Source: Taeniopygia guttata (lineage: Eukaryota; Chordata; Aves; Passeriformes; Estrildidae). From it: a stretch of 64,000 nt of DNA. This document shows, piece by piece, positions 26,540 to 39,474 of this stretch. A program made the translations under genes and the position numbers. Every line of letters starts with the position of its first letter. Position 1 is the stretch's first letter. The notes under the pieces are model-generated. The model saw only the letters and a list, made by a program, of their open reading frames with translations. It was not told where the DNA came from and did not search any database. The DNA lies in contig NC_133024.1 of NCBI RefSeq assembly GCF_048771995.1, positions 57,370,501 through 57,434,500 of the forward strand, written 5' to 3'.

Positions 26540-26962
26540 TGTTCTTCTGGCCAGGACAGGGTTAATTTTTGCAGTAGCTAGGAGGGGGCATGGCTAAGAC
26601 TGGGAGCTGGTCTGTTACTCATTCCTGGAGGCAGGGAGAAGGGACTCTCATTTCCTGGAGAAAGAGTTCAGGCATTGAGCAAGCCTGACTGAAGGACTAG
26701 TTGGGGTCAGATGGCCCCGGCTGTGGTCTCCTCAGGTCAGGCTTGGTGAGAGTTTTGCATAGGAATCACTCTCTCTTTCGTACACTTTTGTTATTAACAT
26801 TGTTGCTGCTACAGTTCATTTTAATCATCTCATCAGTGTTACCAGTAAATTGTTCTTATCTCAACCATTGCTCTCCGTGCCTTCAGTTGGAAGCAGGAGG
26901 AGGAGCACCACATGCTTTTGCAGTAGTACTAAACTGAAGAACACCATTCCTAAACCATTACA
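26540..26962 (+). mobile_element. Diverged ERVL-type LTR, plus strand
   Basis: The left end 'tgttcttctggccaggacag' followed by 'ggttaattttt' matches the start of the avian ERVL-type LTR. The 3' half holds 'gtgagagttttgcat', 'taaattgttcttatctcaac' and 'tgccttcagtt', and it closes with 'taaaccattaca', similar to the family's terminal 'aaaccaccaca'. No internal retroviral sequence is attached and no clean target duplication was found (flanks cctga and ttctc), so the ends are approximate and the copy is old. The 78-codon frame inside is not a gene. Confidence 0.72.
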
Positions 26963-29900
26963 TTCTCAATTCAGGTCCTCTTTTTCCTGCACATACCTCA
27001 TCTAGCCTATCCCTTGCCAGTCTAGTGAACTCTAAGGGCTCTTAATTTAACAGCCACCTTCAACAGAAGTGCTGTTTGAATGAACATGACATGACTATCC
27101 ATGCGACAAACATTCACACAAGCATAAATATACATCAAGCATGTAAATGCCCTCAAAATGCATGCAAATAATTTCTACATTGACTAAATTTTATCTGCAC
27201 AGTTTTGAGGGCCTTTCAGTAAGCTCCAGGCTGTGAGGAAATCTGCACGCTTGGAAGGAGGGATGTGCTTCTTGTACACCCACCAATTCAACAGGAAACA
27301 TAAGCAGAGAAAAGAGGTAGGACACTAATGTCTGGAGATAGGCTGTTTCTGAGAATGAGATGCAAGAAAACACAGGAAAAAGAGAGAGTCTGCACATGGG
27401 GCACTTACCTTGTTCTTCATACCACATAACAGAGCCCAAATATTCAACGGATGAGAACCCTGAACCTGAGTCATCTTGATCCCTAAATTAAGATGGCAAC
27501 GGAATCCACTTCTCTGGTCTACTAAAAAAAAAAATCTAGCTATTCTTACAATTTTTAGCCCTGTCCCTGAGAAAACAAGACATGCTTAAGTCACAGACCT
27601 ATATTTAAAAAAAATTTAAAAGGAAGTGTAGATGCTTATCCCCAAATTGCCTAATAGTCTCATGGTCCATTCAATCCAGTCACAGAGTTGGGATGTGAAA
27701 AACACATATGCTCAAAATAAAAAAAAAAAAAATCAATGCAGAAAGAAAAGAGAGTTCTGGTTGGTTTTTAAGGCACAAAATTTTGTGACAGGAAAATCCC
27801 TTCTCACAAAGATGAATTAAAGCTTCCCTTTGCATAGGAAAGAAAAATCCCAGAGGTCAAGTAGAAGAGAATATGCCTCTAGCTTCAAGAAAAACCACAT
27901 GAACTTAATGGAGATCTATTGGAGGACACTGGACTCTGCTTCAGAGAGACAAAGGCTACAAAGAAAGAGCAGTCTTTATAATGAGAAACTTCTGCTTATT
28001 CTCCGAGAGTAAGGGACTTTGCAATTGATGTGCTATTCCTCTTCCTTCTGCTCATTCAGGCCAGGTTCATTCACAGCTTTAATAGCAATCTGCTCTGGAC
28101 ATCATTAAAAGTGCTGTGGCTTGAGGCAGTAATAAGTCTCCTATATGTTTATTAATGACAGTAATCCATAAACAAATAAGTTGCATTTTGCCTGGAGACT
28201 TGCTGTGTCTTAAAAACACATCTGAGAATCATTTCTGCTTGAAGTTTCTGATTGTGATGAGTCCTATTAATTCACAGGAAAATATGACTTGCACATTGTG
28301 GTGGTTATTCAGTGGTTAACGGGTCCCCTACTGTTCATGAAAAGCCTCTCTATAAAGTGCCCTCTTCACTGTAAAACTTACATAGCTCCAAAGCTACTGA
28401 TGCAGCCAGCTGGAGTAACAGGCTCCTCAAAAGTGACAGATTTAAAGGAAGAAATAGTAGCGGCTTGCTAGAGGCAAGTTATTTTAATATAATGCAGCAA
28501 TGACAGCTCTCTACGTTTAATCATCAAGCTCCTGATTTTCTCCTCAGCACTTGAATTTCACAGGAGTTAGGAATTTGGTTAGATGCTATTTAACATTCCT
28601 CCTTCTGGCTGTTGAGCGTACCTGCCAGGTTCACACTGGGAGCCATGTTTATAACTTTTCCAGCTATTTTAAACAAAACCCTAAATAATTGCATGCATGA
28701 GAGACAGGCCTCAGAAGAGTAGCTGATACAGGTTTTCCAGGATATTTTTCTGCTCTGGCATTTTCAGCATGGTTGAGACACACTGATTGCACATTCTCAT
28801 CTTTGCCTGTCTCATAAAGAATTTTAATTCTTTTATATATTTCTGTGGTACCTCTCAAACATAAGCACAGCTATTTATTTAACTAACAGTCCGGGGCTTT
28901 GGTTTTTGAGTTTCACAGGTTTATACAACTAATCACTTGACTTCCTTATGATTTGTTTTGCCAAGTAGAATACAAAAACACCTTGTCTTGCACACAGTAT
29001 CTGTATGTTTGGGAATCTCTGCATCTAGGGCTCACATGTAAGGTCAAGAAAAAAAATATTAAAATTCCCCTACATTTGAGTGGCTAATCAGAAAGAAAGC
29101 AAAACGTGTTTAAAAAATAAATCACTGTAGTTTCTTCCTCCTGCAGCTCTAAGAAAAAAATGTTGATAAGTTATAGTATCTTTGAGATGCAGCATTTCCA
29201 GACAAATCACGAAGGACTCCTTTCTCAGCAAGCCAGCCTGCAGACTTCTATGTGTATCTTCTACCTGACTCTCTGGTTTCAAGGGAGCCAATCCTTTGTT
29301 TCCATATCTATTCGGAATTCTCTTTAACTAATTATTTTCCTCAGAAGCATCATCACATCTGTATGAGTTCTTCCTCTTACCTCCTTCATAAAAACTGAAT
29401 TAGACTCATGTCTTCCCTCTACATCCAATGCTAAAAGAGAAAAACAAATGACTGAGAAGTGCTACAAGTTACAAAGGTCCATATTGTCTTTCCTTTGATT
29501 TCTGCAATACAGACCTGTTCATTTGAGCCTGTCGCTCTGGGCTTTCTTAGTAGGCTATTCCAAGAAAACTTTGCAAAACAAGATTCATCTGACCTTTTTT
29601 TTCTTCCAGATTTAAGACAAGGTGCAGTTTGTATTTCTCCCTAATTTTTTGAACTCTGCAGACTCTGACTAGCTCCAGAATGCACATGTACTTTGCAGAT
29701 GGCAACAGCTGGTTAGACAAATCCCAAACTAGATGAACAGAAAATCCAGGGCTGAATATGGGGCTTCAAGTTGGAGTACAAACCTGGCAACACAATGAAT
29801 TCAGTGGCAGGGAGACGAGAGAGAATAGAGGCCTTGAACAATGTTATGTCTGGGCATATGACTCCCAGCAGACAGAATGTGAGGCAAGGGACATAGGGAC

Positions 29901-32079
29901 AGAATTCCCATTACTGGGAGAGGTGAATGTGAGCATGAGAGAGTAAGCAAACTCAAGCTGGAAGTTGGAGATTGACCTTTGTCCAAAAATGTAAAAGACT
30001 GGATGATATTCTGAGCATTAAAAATAAATCACAAGTCAATACAATAATATAATAGAATGCAACAAAATGCAATAAGAATACAATGGAATGTTCTTATCTT
30101 AACAAATTCTTGCGGCATTTGAAGGCAGACTTGCAAATTACTCTTTATAACTTTTTGAGGCTGGTAATACCACAGCTGAGAGCAAATTCTCAGTTTAAAT
30201 TAAGCAATATGTTTTTGGCAATTGTTGATAAGTGGGAGGGGAAATTTACACTAACAGCAAACACAGGGAAAAAAAAAACCAAAAAAATAAAACAAGAAAA
30301 GAAAATCCACATGCTGAGAAGGAAGCTATGCAAAATATTGCTTGGCTGTCACTGAGCTCAGATTGGAAAATATCAATGAGAAAGGTCTAAGCTCTCTCTG
30401 CTTCTGGCCCTCTGTGTTCCATCACATAACAGAGAAAGCTGTCCACTTCTCAGCAGGGGACTCAGCAAATTTGACACAAGATCATGTAAGCTTGTAAGTT
30501 TCTATCTTCACTTCCATCTCAGACGAAATATTGCTTTGCACTGGTGCCCTTAAAAATTGAGAAAGCACACAGATTACCATTTCCAGTCACCATGGTCTTT
30601 TTTAGCACATTTCAGGCTTGTATATCTAGTGCAAAATCCATTTGAAGGAATAAGATAGGAGGGGGACTGTAGACTGCAATTGTAAGACATTGATTTGTCT
30701 CTCATCTCCTCTTGCTGTTCTAAAACCGGATGACAAGGGAAATAGTGTTCTTACATTCAGTCCTGCATTTCAACATCCTAACCTGCCTGGCTACTCTTTG
30801 CTTTGCTCCTGTGTGAGAATAATGGCAATTAAATTAGAACATCCTGGGGTAATATCTAGTTATCATGTGAATCAAATTCTCAAATTAATACCCAGCAGAA
30901 CAGCAACCTCCAAAAATTTTCTATACTGTAAACAAGAAATAGATGTTAGTGTATCAGACTCTAAATAATCAAACACCATCGACCTTAAAGTCAATAATTC
31001 TTTTTTATTTATTACTTAATCTAATTCCGTTCCAGCCAAACAGGCTGACACAGAAAGCCTCTGTTCCTTTATGCTACTGGAGGTTAATATCACATATGGG
31101 ACTCATTTCACCTGGCTTTGTCTAAAATTTAGACAGCCAGTTTCAGATAGCTGCCTAAGTTTCATCAGTTGAGAATCTGGAAGATTCATCTAATCTGTCT
31201 TCAATATTTATGTACTGTTTTATTGAAGAATCTCTACTTGTTTGAGAGGGAACATGAGTGACTGCCTAAAATTACAGTAATTATAAGGGGCCAAATGTCA
31301 TCTGAGATTAACCCCTATATTTCAGAAAATTTGCCCAGTACCTATCAAATTCTCTCCTATCCAGTTTTTCCCATCAAAACTAGTGCAACACTGGACATTA
31401 TAGTCTCACCAACAACAGGATGATGAACTAGAGATGTCCAGAGGTGTCTGCAAAGCTGAATTACGCTGTGATCCTGTGCTTTCCTGACACTGGCAGAATC
31501 CGATCTCTTGCCCTAAACCAAAGACAACATCACATTTTAGAAAATCCTCTGTCCTTGACACCTCTCCCTTTTTGGTTCTATGCTTAGCAGTTGAATGAAC
31601 ACTTTAAAATCAATCTATTTAGCAATAGAGAGAGGGACATTCAGAATTACTAAACCTTGCAAAAACCAAACTATGTCTTTAAAACTGTATGTACTGTATG
31701 CAATCAGAAGACTCCCTCACAAAATGAACAGTTGTGAGAGATAATAACACATTTAAAGCCTCCACATACTTCCAAGATGAAGTTATTTAGCATAGATGCA
31801 GCTGTAATTTAGATGCATTAGGAAAAGGTATTGTTCAGTAGAGCTCAGACTCTTGCCTTCACCTATGGAGAAAGGTGGCCAGATGCCAATTTCCATCTGC
31901 TGCTTCTTGAATGGTACAGAAAGACTGGGTGACTTTTTTTTTTTTACCTTGCCTTCTCTTCTTTATTTAGTTAAATGCTTTCTTTAATTTTTCCCTTCAC
32001 TTGAAAATAAAGATAAAAAGGAAACTAAGAGAGGTTCTCTACATGGCTAACTTTGTAAGAAAGTGCTGGGGCACATTTG
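26963..32079. other. Unique AT-rich noncoding sequence
   Basis: No interspersed repeat was recognised. Simple runs occur near 27522-27533, 27719-27732, 30270-30303 and 31937-31947. One sub-block (28080-28500) reads like a conserved regulatory element and is listed separately. Open frames are at most 92 codons with no domain. Confidence 0.5.
28080..28500. promoter_or_regulatory. Candidate noncoding regulatory block
   Basis: This repeat-free block is dense in homeobox-like TAAT/ATTA words ('tttattaatgacagtaatcc', 'ctattaattcac') and keeps isolated CpGs ('gttaacgggtcc', 'agtagcggc'). This texture is common in conserved vertebrate enhancers. Conservation could not be tested, so the call is speculative. 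Confidence 0.25.
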
Positions 32080-32420
32080 TAGATTGCATTAAATAAATTC
32101 ATAGAGTCTGGCTGTGCTTTCAACTCAGCTAGGCATGGATTAATACTTTTTTATTCACATGCTGTAGTGTTTTCCTGGACTTCTGAAACATTATTTCAAT
32201 GAATATTGCTAAGTAGATAAGCTTTGTAACTTTTCAGCTAAAGCTGTGTAATACACATTAATTATGCAATTACTGTCTTGGGCCTGAATTTGTATAAGCA
32301 ATCAATTTACTTAGTTCTTTCTGCACCATTATTGACCAATATGCAGATATATGTTACACATGGATGCAAAATAATATTATAGATAAAGGCAGATACTGCA
32401 GAATTTCCTGCTTCAGCAAA
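32080..32420. promoter_or_regulatory. Candidate enhancer-like block, POU/homeobox words
   Basis: The block contains 'attaattatgcaattac' (32257-32273), which combines a TAATTA homeodomain site with a POU-like ATGCAAT half-site. It also holds CCAAT within 'ttgaccaatatgcagat' and further ATGCAAAATAAT words. It is free of recognisable repeats. It resembles conserved noncoding elements, but that is inference from texture only. Confidence 0.3.
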
Positions 32421-32516
32421 ACTTTTGAACATTAAAACTTACTTCACTCAACCTGGAAATTTTAGTTTAAAATTTTGTCTACTGTCTTAGCATCGAATAT
32501 TCCAGAATACCTAAAT

Positions 32517-32517
32517 T

Positions 32518-32548
<31 letters not shown>

Positions 32549-32550
32549 AA
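32517..32550. repeat. Poly(A)-rich tract
   Basis: The tract is nearly pure A, broken by one or two G. There is no recognisable retrocopy upstream. Avian CR1 does not leave poly(A) tails, so CR1 does not explain it. Confidence 0.85.
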
Positions 32551-33907
32551 TTATCTTAAAAAACAAAATAGTGAAAAATGGGTTGGTTGTGGCTTTATTG
32601 TAGTCCTAGGAAAGACTTGCAAGACTCACTAGGATGCTAATGTAATCCTAGTTTATATCCAATATATTGAAATTTCTGTAACTTTCTTTCTCAATAGCCC
32701 TTTAAATGTGGACAATTGCAATGCCAGGGCAAAAGTACATTGAGACCTCAATAACAACTAGTGCTCCCAAGTGCATTACAAAACCCAAGTGTCTCCCTTG
32801 TGAACAGGAACAGTGGAATTTCTCACTCCTGCTTTGTTCTGCATGACCACACTGGAACTTGTCCTCCCTTGAGTAACCTTACACATAAGTCATGCCTCAT
32901 ATATGCCTCTTGTTCCAAAAAACATCCTTATCAAATTGCTCTCAAGACCACTAACTCTGAGACTAAATCTTATCTGTCTTATCCCCTTTTATTGAACAAT
33001 GAATGCTCACTCTTTAATGATTACTAAATGCTTGAATTTTAGGAGGGGTTATTTGAATCAGAAGCATCTTACTGAGTGGTGGGACATGTTGCTTCCATTT
33101 CTTCCTAACAGAGGAGCCGCTGAACTCACAGGCAGCCAATGCTCATCCTATGCCTTCAGCTAAAATCTGTCTGTTAGGCAACTTAGGGACACCACAGGAT
33201 TAAGTTCTGGCCAGAAGCAAAAGGGAGGATGAGAAAAACTCATCAGCCCTACCAAGGCTTCAATAGTGACAAGTTTATGCAGCTGAAGTGGCAGCTGGGA
33301 GTCAAACAGGGGGCCTTACCTGCCTGATTACAGACCAATCTTCAGGCAGTTAGATCAACCCACGCCTCCTCCAGCTGGGCATCTACCAGCATGGTAGGTG
33401 TGTAAACTTCTGTTCAATGTCTGCCTAAAAGACCAATTTCCATAAAGCCAAATGGCAGTGATCAATATAGTCAAGAGAGTCTGTAAGCCAAGAGAAGACC
33501 ATTTCTCAGTGGTGCTGATTGGAATGGGAAGGGCCTGTATATACCTACAGCACTACAACCTACTTCCTTCAGGCCTGCAGTCTGCTTTCTTCCCACTTCG
33601 GTACCATCTCCTTTTCAGAGACATGGGCACATCAACATGAACCAGCAACTTCTGAAAAACTTGTTATAGAAAATGTGGGAGCACAGCGCATTCTAAAGGG
33701 TGGGGAAAGGGCATGGTGGTACAGGTAAAAGAGGATTTTTGCACAGCCATGGGTACTGGGATTGAATTTCATGTAAATAAAATATGACCTACAGATGAGA
33801 TGGTTTAGGACTGAAGCCCCGAAGGTTTTCACATCTACAGAAAAAGTCTGTCAGAGGGATTAATTCAAGGCTTGACACCAACCCAAGAGTTCCCAGAGGG
33901 CCAAGGT
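32551..33907. other. Unique noncoding sequence
   Basis: Nothing recognised. A short inverted repeat (CTGCCTGA / TCAGGCAG, 33320-33349) is the only structure noted. Open frames are at most 88 codons and have no domain. Confidence 0.5.
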
Positions 33908-34070
33908 CATGGAATCATAGAATTACAGAATATCTCATGTTAGAAGGGACCGATAAGGACAGAGTCCAACTCCCTGCTCCTCACATGACTATCTAAAGAT
34001 AACCACATGACTAAGAGCATCCTCTAGATGCTCCATTAACTCTGACAGGCTTGGTGCCAGGACTCCTAGC
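33908..34070 (-). mobile_element. Short CR1 3'-end fragment
   Basis: The left edge carries the CR1 3' octamer-type terminus ('ggaatcatagaattacaga'). It is followed by 'tagaagggaccgataagg', 'agtccaactccctgctcc', 'taagagcatcctctag' and 'gacaggcttggtgccag'. Only the last 160 bp or so of the element is present, so it is strongly 5'-truncated. It is noncoding. Confidence 0.85.
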
Positions 34071-34278
34071 TCTGGCTTTAAATTTTAACTAAGCAGAAGA
34101 GTCTGGGGGCAGGGATTGGGGCATGAGAGCATTGACTAAGTCTTTTTAAGAAACTTTTCAAAGTTCAGTAATGAGTTAAGCTGCCAGCAAAGATGTACCC
34201 TGAGAAAAGAAACAGAGAAAAAGAGAAGGAATATATTTGCAAATAAAATTCATGTTTTAGCCATTCCATTGTGGCCAA

Positions 34279-34318
34279 TTTTTTTCTTTCTTTTTTTTTT
34301 TTTTTTTTTTTTTTTTTT
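34279..34318. repeat. Poly(T) tract (about 40 nt, one C)
   Basis: This is a long T run with one interruption near its left end. Frames across it encode polylysine and are spurious. The exact length is likely to vary between individuals and assemblies. Confidence 0.9.
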
Positions 34319-36401
34319 GATAAAAGTAGAAAGAGAGAGAACAAGGAAGGATAGCTGAGAACTAACAATTTCCAGTGTGAATGGAAATGCTGTTATAGTT
34401 TGCTTCATATCAGGATAATGTTTAGGATCTGAATATCTAAGGATCATTTAAAAAATTGTCTGCTAGAGAAGATCTTTGCCTCCTATCTAGCACATGGCAT
34501 AATAAGGCCCTTGCTCACAGAGCCACATTTCCTAAAACTAGATTACTTGTAAAATCTATTGCTCTCTCAGGTAAGGAAAATTTTAAAGCTTTTCAAGTGT
34601 CAAAATTAGCAAGGCTGCTTGGTAGCGTTTCTCCTCCTAGGAGACTTCTCTGCTGTTGCTTCAACCTGACAACCCCAGATGAAAGAACAGACTATGAGAG
34701 AACAGATGAGGGACTCTGCAGGCAAGGGTAAAAGGATCATTTTCCACCATTCACAAGAATTGGATTCCTCCACTGCACAGGGAGCTAAATTTAGTCTACT
34801 CTACAGGCCTTCAACTTTTCAAGCATTTCTAACAACTCACAAACTCAAATCATGCTTTACAGAGCTGTAAGAACCACCCTTACTGAAATTCTACTTGGAT
34901 TGCTAAAGAAAATAGTGTTAGGAAGGGTGTTAGGATGCTAGCTTTTCCTCTGCTTTTTTCTTTTGCCCGCTAGCTCCTTGCAGAAATTCTCTCACAGCAA
35001 GGTAAATCTTTAATTTTTTTTCCTCCCTCCCTGCTTTTTATTGTTCTGGTGCTCTTTCTCTCTCTCCAAGTGAGCTATCAAATAATCATAAAGATTTATT
35101 GGTGTAAGTTATGATTAAACATTTTAGATCTCAGCAAAGATGAGCTGAAAGCCCCATTCAAAAAGACATTTGACCAGCTTTAAAAGAACCTTAATCAGAA
35201 GTTTAATTAATCAACATTTAATGAACATTATCATAAATATTTTTGACAAAATGGCATGAATGAAAGTTCATTTGTTCTAGCAGCAGAAGCAAAATCAGAT
35301 TAAAATCTTAATTAAAATATGAAGAAGAGGCTTGTCATGATCTTCAACACACTGAAAGATTCCTTTTTATGAAAATCAGGCTCTCTCTTGCTGTCACATT
35401 ACACTATGCTGTTAATGAGCCCTTTTGTTTCTCTGTGCACTACAATACATTCACTCTTAGCTGTATATTTTAAATGATTGATGTTCCCCTAATTACATTT
35501 TATGATATATTGTGCTGTGTCACCTCTAATGAGTAGCAAACATGACATTACCTCACTAGTACTGAACCACAGAAATCAATACCTGACAGTTATTCAATGA
35601 ACTGCAAATTGTGATTCACTAGCTTCTCTTTGTGTTGAGTAAATTCGAAGTGTAATTAATTTTCATGCATATTACAAACAACAAATGCCTGTATTGGCTA
35701 ACTTTAAAAGTGATTTGCTCCTTCCTTGGCTAATTACAGCACAGCAAAAACTCTCAAGCCATCATTCAGAGGGCTGAGAAAAATCAAAGGCTTGACAGAA
35801 GTCATCTCCTTAGATGGGTAGAGCACAGTCATGGTTTACACTTTCGAGAACTTTTCAGAGCCATTTTCTAAGACATGCCTTACTGAATGAAGGTGGTATC
35901 ATTCACAAACAATCTTGCCTACATATATTTTTTTGTACACAAGGATTAGAAAGAAGCCCGTTGTTAGTTTTCCTAACAGGAAACAAATATCCAATTGTAA
36001 GAAACACATAAGTTCTTTTTTCAAAAGAACAACATTGTCAGGTGTCGTCCAGAACTTGTAAGAAGACAGCTGACTCACTGCAATTCACAGGTGATGGTTT
36101 TGCTTGTAAGCAACATCAAAGTTTAAAAATCTAGCTCTGGTTTCTCCTTCCAAAACTTCTGCCTGTGGCTTTACTTAGCCTGTGATTTCTTTACTGAAAA
36201 TGTCCACTCAAATCAGAGGAGAGCACCAGGAGAGTTTAAGGTTAATGCTTTGTTTGCACACCAGTTCAGGAGTAGAGGCATAGAAATCAATCAAGCCCTA
36301 AAGCTGAAGGCTCTGAAATTCAAAGCACAAGTTTGTGGGTCACCTTGGGATCAGTGCTGTCCTCTGCACTAAAGCAAAACCCATTTTACATGGGCATATA
36401 C
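34319..36401. other. Unique AT-rich noncoding sequence
   Basis: No repeat family or exon was seen. It contains the candidate regulatory block at 35090-35760, listed separately. Open frames are at most 91 codons. Confidence 0.5.
35090..35760. promoter_or_regulatory. Candidate enhancer-like block, PBX-HOX type words
   Basis: This repeat-free AT-rich block is packed with TAAT/ATTA words ('tttaattaatcaac', 'tcttaattaaaat', 'gtgtaattaattttcatgc'). It holds a TGATTGAT octamer (35475-35482), the classic PBX-HOX composite site, seven bases from CTAATTAC (35489-35496). The texture is typical of vertebrate developmental enhancers in gene deserts, but AT-rich DNA produces such words by chance and conservation was not tested. 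Confidence 0.33.
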
Positions 36402-36676
36402 TGATAGGACAAGGGGGACTAAGCTTCGTTTAGACTGAAATAGGGTAGGTTTGGATTGGATATTAAGAAGCAATTCTTCATTGAAAGGGTGGTGAGGCAC
36501 TGGAACAGGTGTCCCAGAAAAACTGTGGATGCCTCACCCACAGTTGTTCAAGGCCAGATTGGATAGAGCTTGGAGCAACATTGTCCAGTGGAAGGTGTCC
36601 TTGCCCGTGGCCAATCATGTGGAACTAGATGCCCTTAAAGTCCATTCCAATCCAAACCATTCTATGAATCTATGAT
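36402..36676 (+). mobile_element. CR1 LINE 3' end with intact tail
   Basis: A plus-strand CR1 copy begins near 'tgataggacaagggg' and runs through 'gtggtgaggcactggaacag', 'gttcaaggccagattggata' and 'agtggaaggtgtccttgccc'. It ends with the diagnostic CR1 terminus 'attctatgaatctatgat'. It is about 275 bp, 5'-truncated, noncoding and comparatively well preserved. Confidence 0.93.
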
Positions 36677-39474
36677 ATGCCAATTTATTTTTCAATTAAT
36701 CACATGAAGAAACCTCATAAAGAGAATTAATTAACCACTGCTCATTTCTCAGAGTTACATCAAGTTCAGTGATGTAGAAGAGTGATTTAGATTCAGCTTT
36801 AAGTCTATATCTGCTAATAAACCAGAATTTTCTTCCTCAGCCCATAGAGCACAAGGTTATTCTTACTTTCAAGAATGACACTCTTGATCATCCTGGCTTC
36901 CTTTGGGAAGAAAGCGATCAAAACAGCTAGGTGAAATAGAGTTATCACCATGATTTTAAACTAGCTGATTGAAGTTTCTTTTGAACCTTGCCTCCATTTT
37001 TAATCTTCTTTTATAAGTGTCTCAAAGACAAAGATGGCCCAGGGCTGGCTCTAGACTAATAGCCAGAACTCAGTTTTAGATCTGAGGAATGTCAGAAGAA
37101 CAATCATCTTTGACATGTTTCTAGACTGTCATTGGACCTTCCACCAATATGTAAGGTAGATGGACAAAAGAGCAAAACCACCAAAACTGCAATCCTGACT
37201 TATTTTAGAGGAAAAAATCCATTTCGATGCCAGTTTTTGACACACTAATCAAATCCCAGTAAAATCCCTTCTTAGCTTCTAAAACATGGTTGAGCTGTGA
37301 TAGAAGAAAATTATAGAAATGTATTTCCAAAGATCCTTCAGCTTCTGTAAAAGACAAAAATAATGTGAATGTATGGAGTTAATGTAACCTAGCCTGGGCA
37401 AATGCAATCTCTATCAGTCTTGAATGGTTAATCCATAGACAAGCCTGCTAATGAGTCTGCTATTCTGCTGAGGTTAATGAGCCCTTGAGCATCTGGTGAA
37501 TGCACAGACACTTAGCAATTAATGTCTTTTATTCAAACCACAGGCTAGACAGCAGCTGATTCTCCATTTTTACTATATTGTTACCATAGTACCTTGCATG
37601 CCAGCTCTGAGCCTGCATGTGCTGGTTATGTTGGTTAAGAATGAATTCCTTCACCTGTATCCTGAGCTCAGTGATAAGGCCTTGTGGGCTGAATTTGAAC
37701 CACAGTGTCTTCTTTCAGGTCTTTGTGGCTTGCTTAGTAATGTATGCATGCATGTCCACAAATCTCAGAAATTAACTCTTCCTCAAGCAAGAGCAATTCA
37801 GTTCAACCATCAAAGGTCAAACAGGATAGTCAATGTAGCGATAAAATAGGCTCTAGAAAGCTATTTTCTATTCCCCATTAGCAATACCAAGACAGCAGAA
37901 AATATGCATACTAGAGCAGTATTCCTTCCTGGTATTCACTGCTTGCAGGATATGTTTGCTCCTGGAACACAAAGTACATATGGGAAGTACAGGATTTTAA
38001 ATTGCCTTTGTGCCACTGGAAGAAGCTGTACCTGAAAAACAATTAATATGTAATGAAAGAGTGGGGAGAAAGGAAAAATAAAAACAAATACTTTTGCTCC
38101 CCCTTAATGGATGATGAAAATGAAGTTCAGGAGGAAGTAAGCACATCATCCATTTTCAGCTACTTTAGCATCAACTTGCACGGTCTGAATTGTCCCCTGG
38201 AGGATCCTACTTCTTGTCATTGGCTGTATGTGGAAATTGCCTGCCTTACTTATTGCCTTTGGACTCTAAATTGTAGCTAAGATAAATCACCACAACAGCC
38301 TAAAATAAATGTTATATATATATACTTCAAACAAGCCAAGGGTTCTATTCCAGAGCGACAGCTGCTTCCCCTGGGATGACTCTAGTGACTCTTAATCCTA
38401 GTTACTCATCCCACCCCTCTGTCAACACGTAAATGTCTCAGCTGGGACATTGCAACTGCAAATGAGACGGCAACTGTGCTGTCATACTTCACCTGAACTG
38501 TGCTTGTTCAGGTAAAAGGGCTTCCCTTAATAAACTAGGCTGGCACCTGTGAAAATCAAGTCTTATTTAAAATGAGATTGTGGTAGAACACATACAACAA
38601 CCAAGCCACATTATCCTTGCCCTGGTTTCTGTTGTACATACAGCTGCTGTTATTCATATAACCTATATAGGAAGGTTCATATACTCAGACTGAAAACACT
38701 AAAAAAAAAAAAAAAATCACATTTAACAGCAATCTAATTTTTAATGCAACTTACACAAATACATTTATTGGGGCACATGGATAGACCTTCTGACCCTAGA
38801 CTAAGATTCAGATATTATCACATTTCTAAGCACATTGAAGTTAAGAGCCATCGGTTTACTCCATGGTTTTAATTCAAGAATCACCTCAGTTTTCAAAAAA
38901 GCATATATAAATTTCCTAAGTAAGTACACAATGTAATTAAAAGCTAAACAAGAGCATCATTAAGACAAATATGCATAAAAAAATGCAACTATGTCTTCGA
39001 GTGCTTTAAGCTATTCAAGAGCCGTGTAAAGAGTGTCCTAACTCATCCAATAAAATAGATTACTGGTCCTGAATCATGTATCATTTATATTATACTTTGG
39101 ATATTTTTTGCATTTTTTTGATGTTGTGAAGTGCTTGAGTTATGTCTTTCTGCTGTGAAAAGCAACTCATTATAAAATGATCCAGGAAGATAACAGGATA
39201 ATGTATGCATTTCCAAATAGGAAATCTTTATTTCTTCTTTATTCAGCTTGAGGGTAGAGATCCCAAAGCTTGTTCTCAAATGATCTTCATCTAGGTCAGT
39301 TGGCCTAATAACAGCAATTTGTTATTCATTACTCAATTTTAATTAATCTTCTTTAATGAAAATCACTATTAAACTGCTCTAAGATTTTATTTTTCATTGA
39401 GAATTGAGTTAACCTTATCTGAAATGAACAGAAACAGGTACTAAATTAGTTCTTCAGCATTTTCTGAGAGCAAA
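36677..39474. other. Unique AT-rich noncoding sequence
   Basis: No repeat or exon was recognised apart from a poly(A) run at 38701-38716 and a short TA repeat near 38311-38325. A patch at about 37400-37530 is rich in TTAAT words and shares a 14-mer with the block at 35.4 kb. Open frames are at most 83 codons. Confidence 0.5.
38701..38716. repeat. Poly(A) run
   Basis: Sixteen consecutive A, with no recognisable retrocopy beside them. Confidence 0.85.

Noticed and set aside
26578..26590. Possible plus-strand CTCF site (CTAGGAGGGGGCA)
   Set aside because: It lies inside the ERVL-type LTR and mismatches two core positions; best explained as LTR sequence.
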